Of a stretch of 64,000 nt of DNA, positions 63,784 to 64,000 are shown one piece after another; position 1 is the first letter of the stretch, and the number at the start of each line of letters is the position of its first letter. This DNA is from Hydrogenophaga taeniospiralis CCUG 15921. Lineage in GTDB: Bacteria; Pseudomonadota; Gammaproteobacteria; Burkholderiales; Burkholderiaceae_C. Made by a program: the position numbers and the translations under genes. The DNA lies in NCBI RefSeq assembly GCF_001592305.1, contig NZ_BCWR01000019.1:124001-188000 (forward strand). Direction: 5' to 3'. The notes under the pieces are model-generated. The model was not told the DNA's origin. It saw only the letters and a list, made by a program, of their open reading frames with translations, and made no database searches.

Positions 63784-64000
63784 ATGGCTCGTATTGCAGG
63801 CATCAACATTCCGCCGCACAAGCACGCCGAAATCGGCTTGACGGCAATTTTTGGCATTGGCCGTACCCGTGCTCGCAAGATCTGCGAAGCCTGCGGTATC
63901 GACTACACCAAGAAAATCAAGGACCTGAGCGACGCGGAACTTGAAAAAGTCCGTGACCAGGTCGGTGTGTTCACGATCGAGGGTGACCTGCGCCGTGAAA
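63784..64000 (+). CDS. rpsM: 30S ribosomal protein S13, 5' part
   Basis: The first 72 codons of S13 (uS13): [20 protein letters not shown], then [18 protein letters not shown]. It runs off the window edge. It contacts the 50S subunit and the P-site tRNA from the 30S head, and probably begins the alpha-operon segment that continues with rpsK, rpsD, rpoA and rplQ. Confidence 0.96.
   Translation, partial: MARIAGINIPPHKHAEIGLTAIFGIGRTRARKICEACGIDYTKKIKDLSDAELEKVRDQVGVFTIEGDLRRE

Overview
The window comes from a high-GC betaproteobacterium. Family-level clues (PhaM, DUF3567, oxyR directly downstream of recG, a GlpSTPQUV-type glycerol ABC importer) point to the Burkholderiales, most likely Comamonadaceae and Hydrogenophaga-like. 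The genus is an inference and was not tested by any search. Coding density is high: no gap between accepted genes exceeds 300 bases, and I see no tRNA, rRNA, CRISPR, transposase or phage gene.

Layout. 1-2045: start of purU, then an ECF sigma factor/anti-sigma pair and a small secreted protein. 2305-7018: an SPFH protein with its zinc-ribbon membrane partner, a ChaN-like lipoprotein, an AbrB-type permease and DUF3567. 7200-12423: DUF3108 protein, a divergent IclR regulator/FAH-family hydrolase pair with a clear palindrome between them, a Leu/Ile/Val-type binding protein and a VOC protein. 12494-19249: an eRF1-like and a DksA-like protein downstream of an FNR/ANR-type box, an enoyl-CoA hydratase, phaM, a FIST protein, an MFS permease and proQ. 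19538-29311: an XRE regulator, then an eight-gene run that appears dedicated to membrane lipid chemistry and resembles an expanded E. coli ynbABCD. 29463-35732: a cluster with a YiaA/B-like gene at each end around DUF2145 and zinc-ribbon proteins, another MFS permease and two lipoproteins. 35764-42527: tgt, a cytochrome c with a perfect FNR-type box, a sorbosone dehydrogenase-like protein, queA and recG. 42544-44353: three tandem paralogous lipoproteins separated by debris of recG and oxyR. 44518-47501: oxyR, ubiA, proC. 47524-57759: a complete glycerol regulon (glpR-glpK leftward; glpSTPQUV-glpD rightward). 57958-64000: the spc ribosomal operon from rplN through secY, infA and rpmJ into rpsM.

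Three things stand out. (1) The 20.4-29.3 kb lipid island encodes acyltransferases, a CDP-DAG synthetase, a CDP-alcohol phosphotransferase, a PAP2/dual-specificity phosphatase fusion, a hydrolase/methyltransferase fusion and a CREST-type membrane hydrolase, most with overlapping start and stop codons. Together they could make and remodel an uncharacterised phospholipid. (2) A roughly 80-bp hairpin-rich repeat occurs nine times, each time just 3' of a stop codon and in the same orientation relative to that gene. (3) The tandem lipoprotein locus still carries the duplication scars that explain how it formed.
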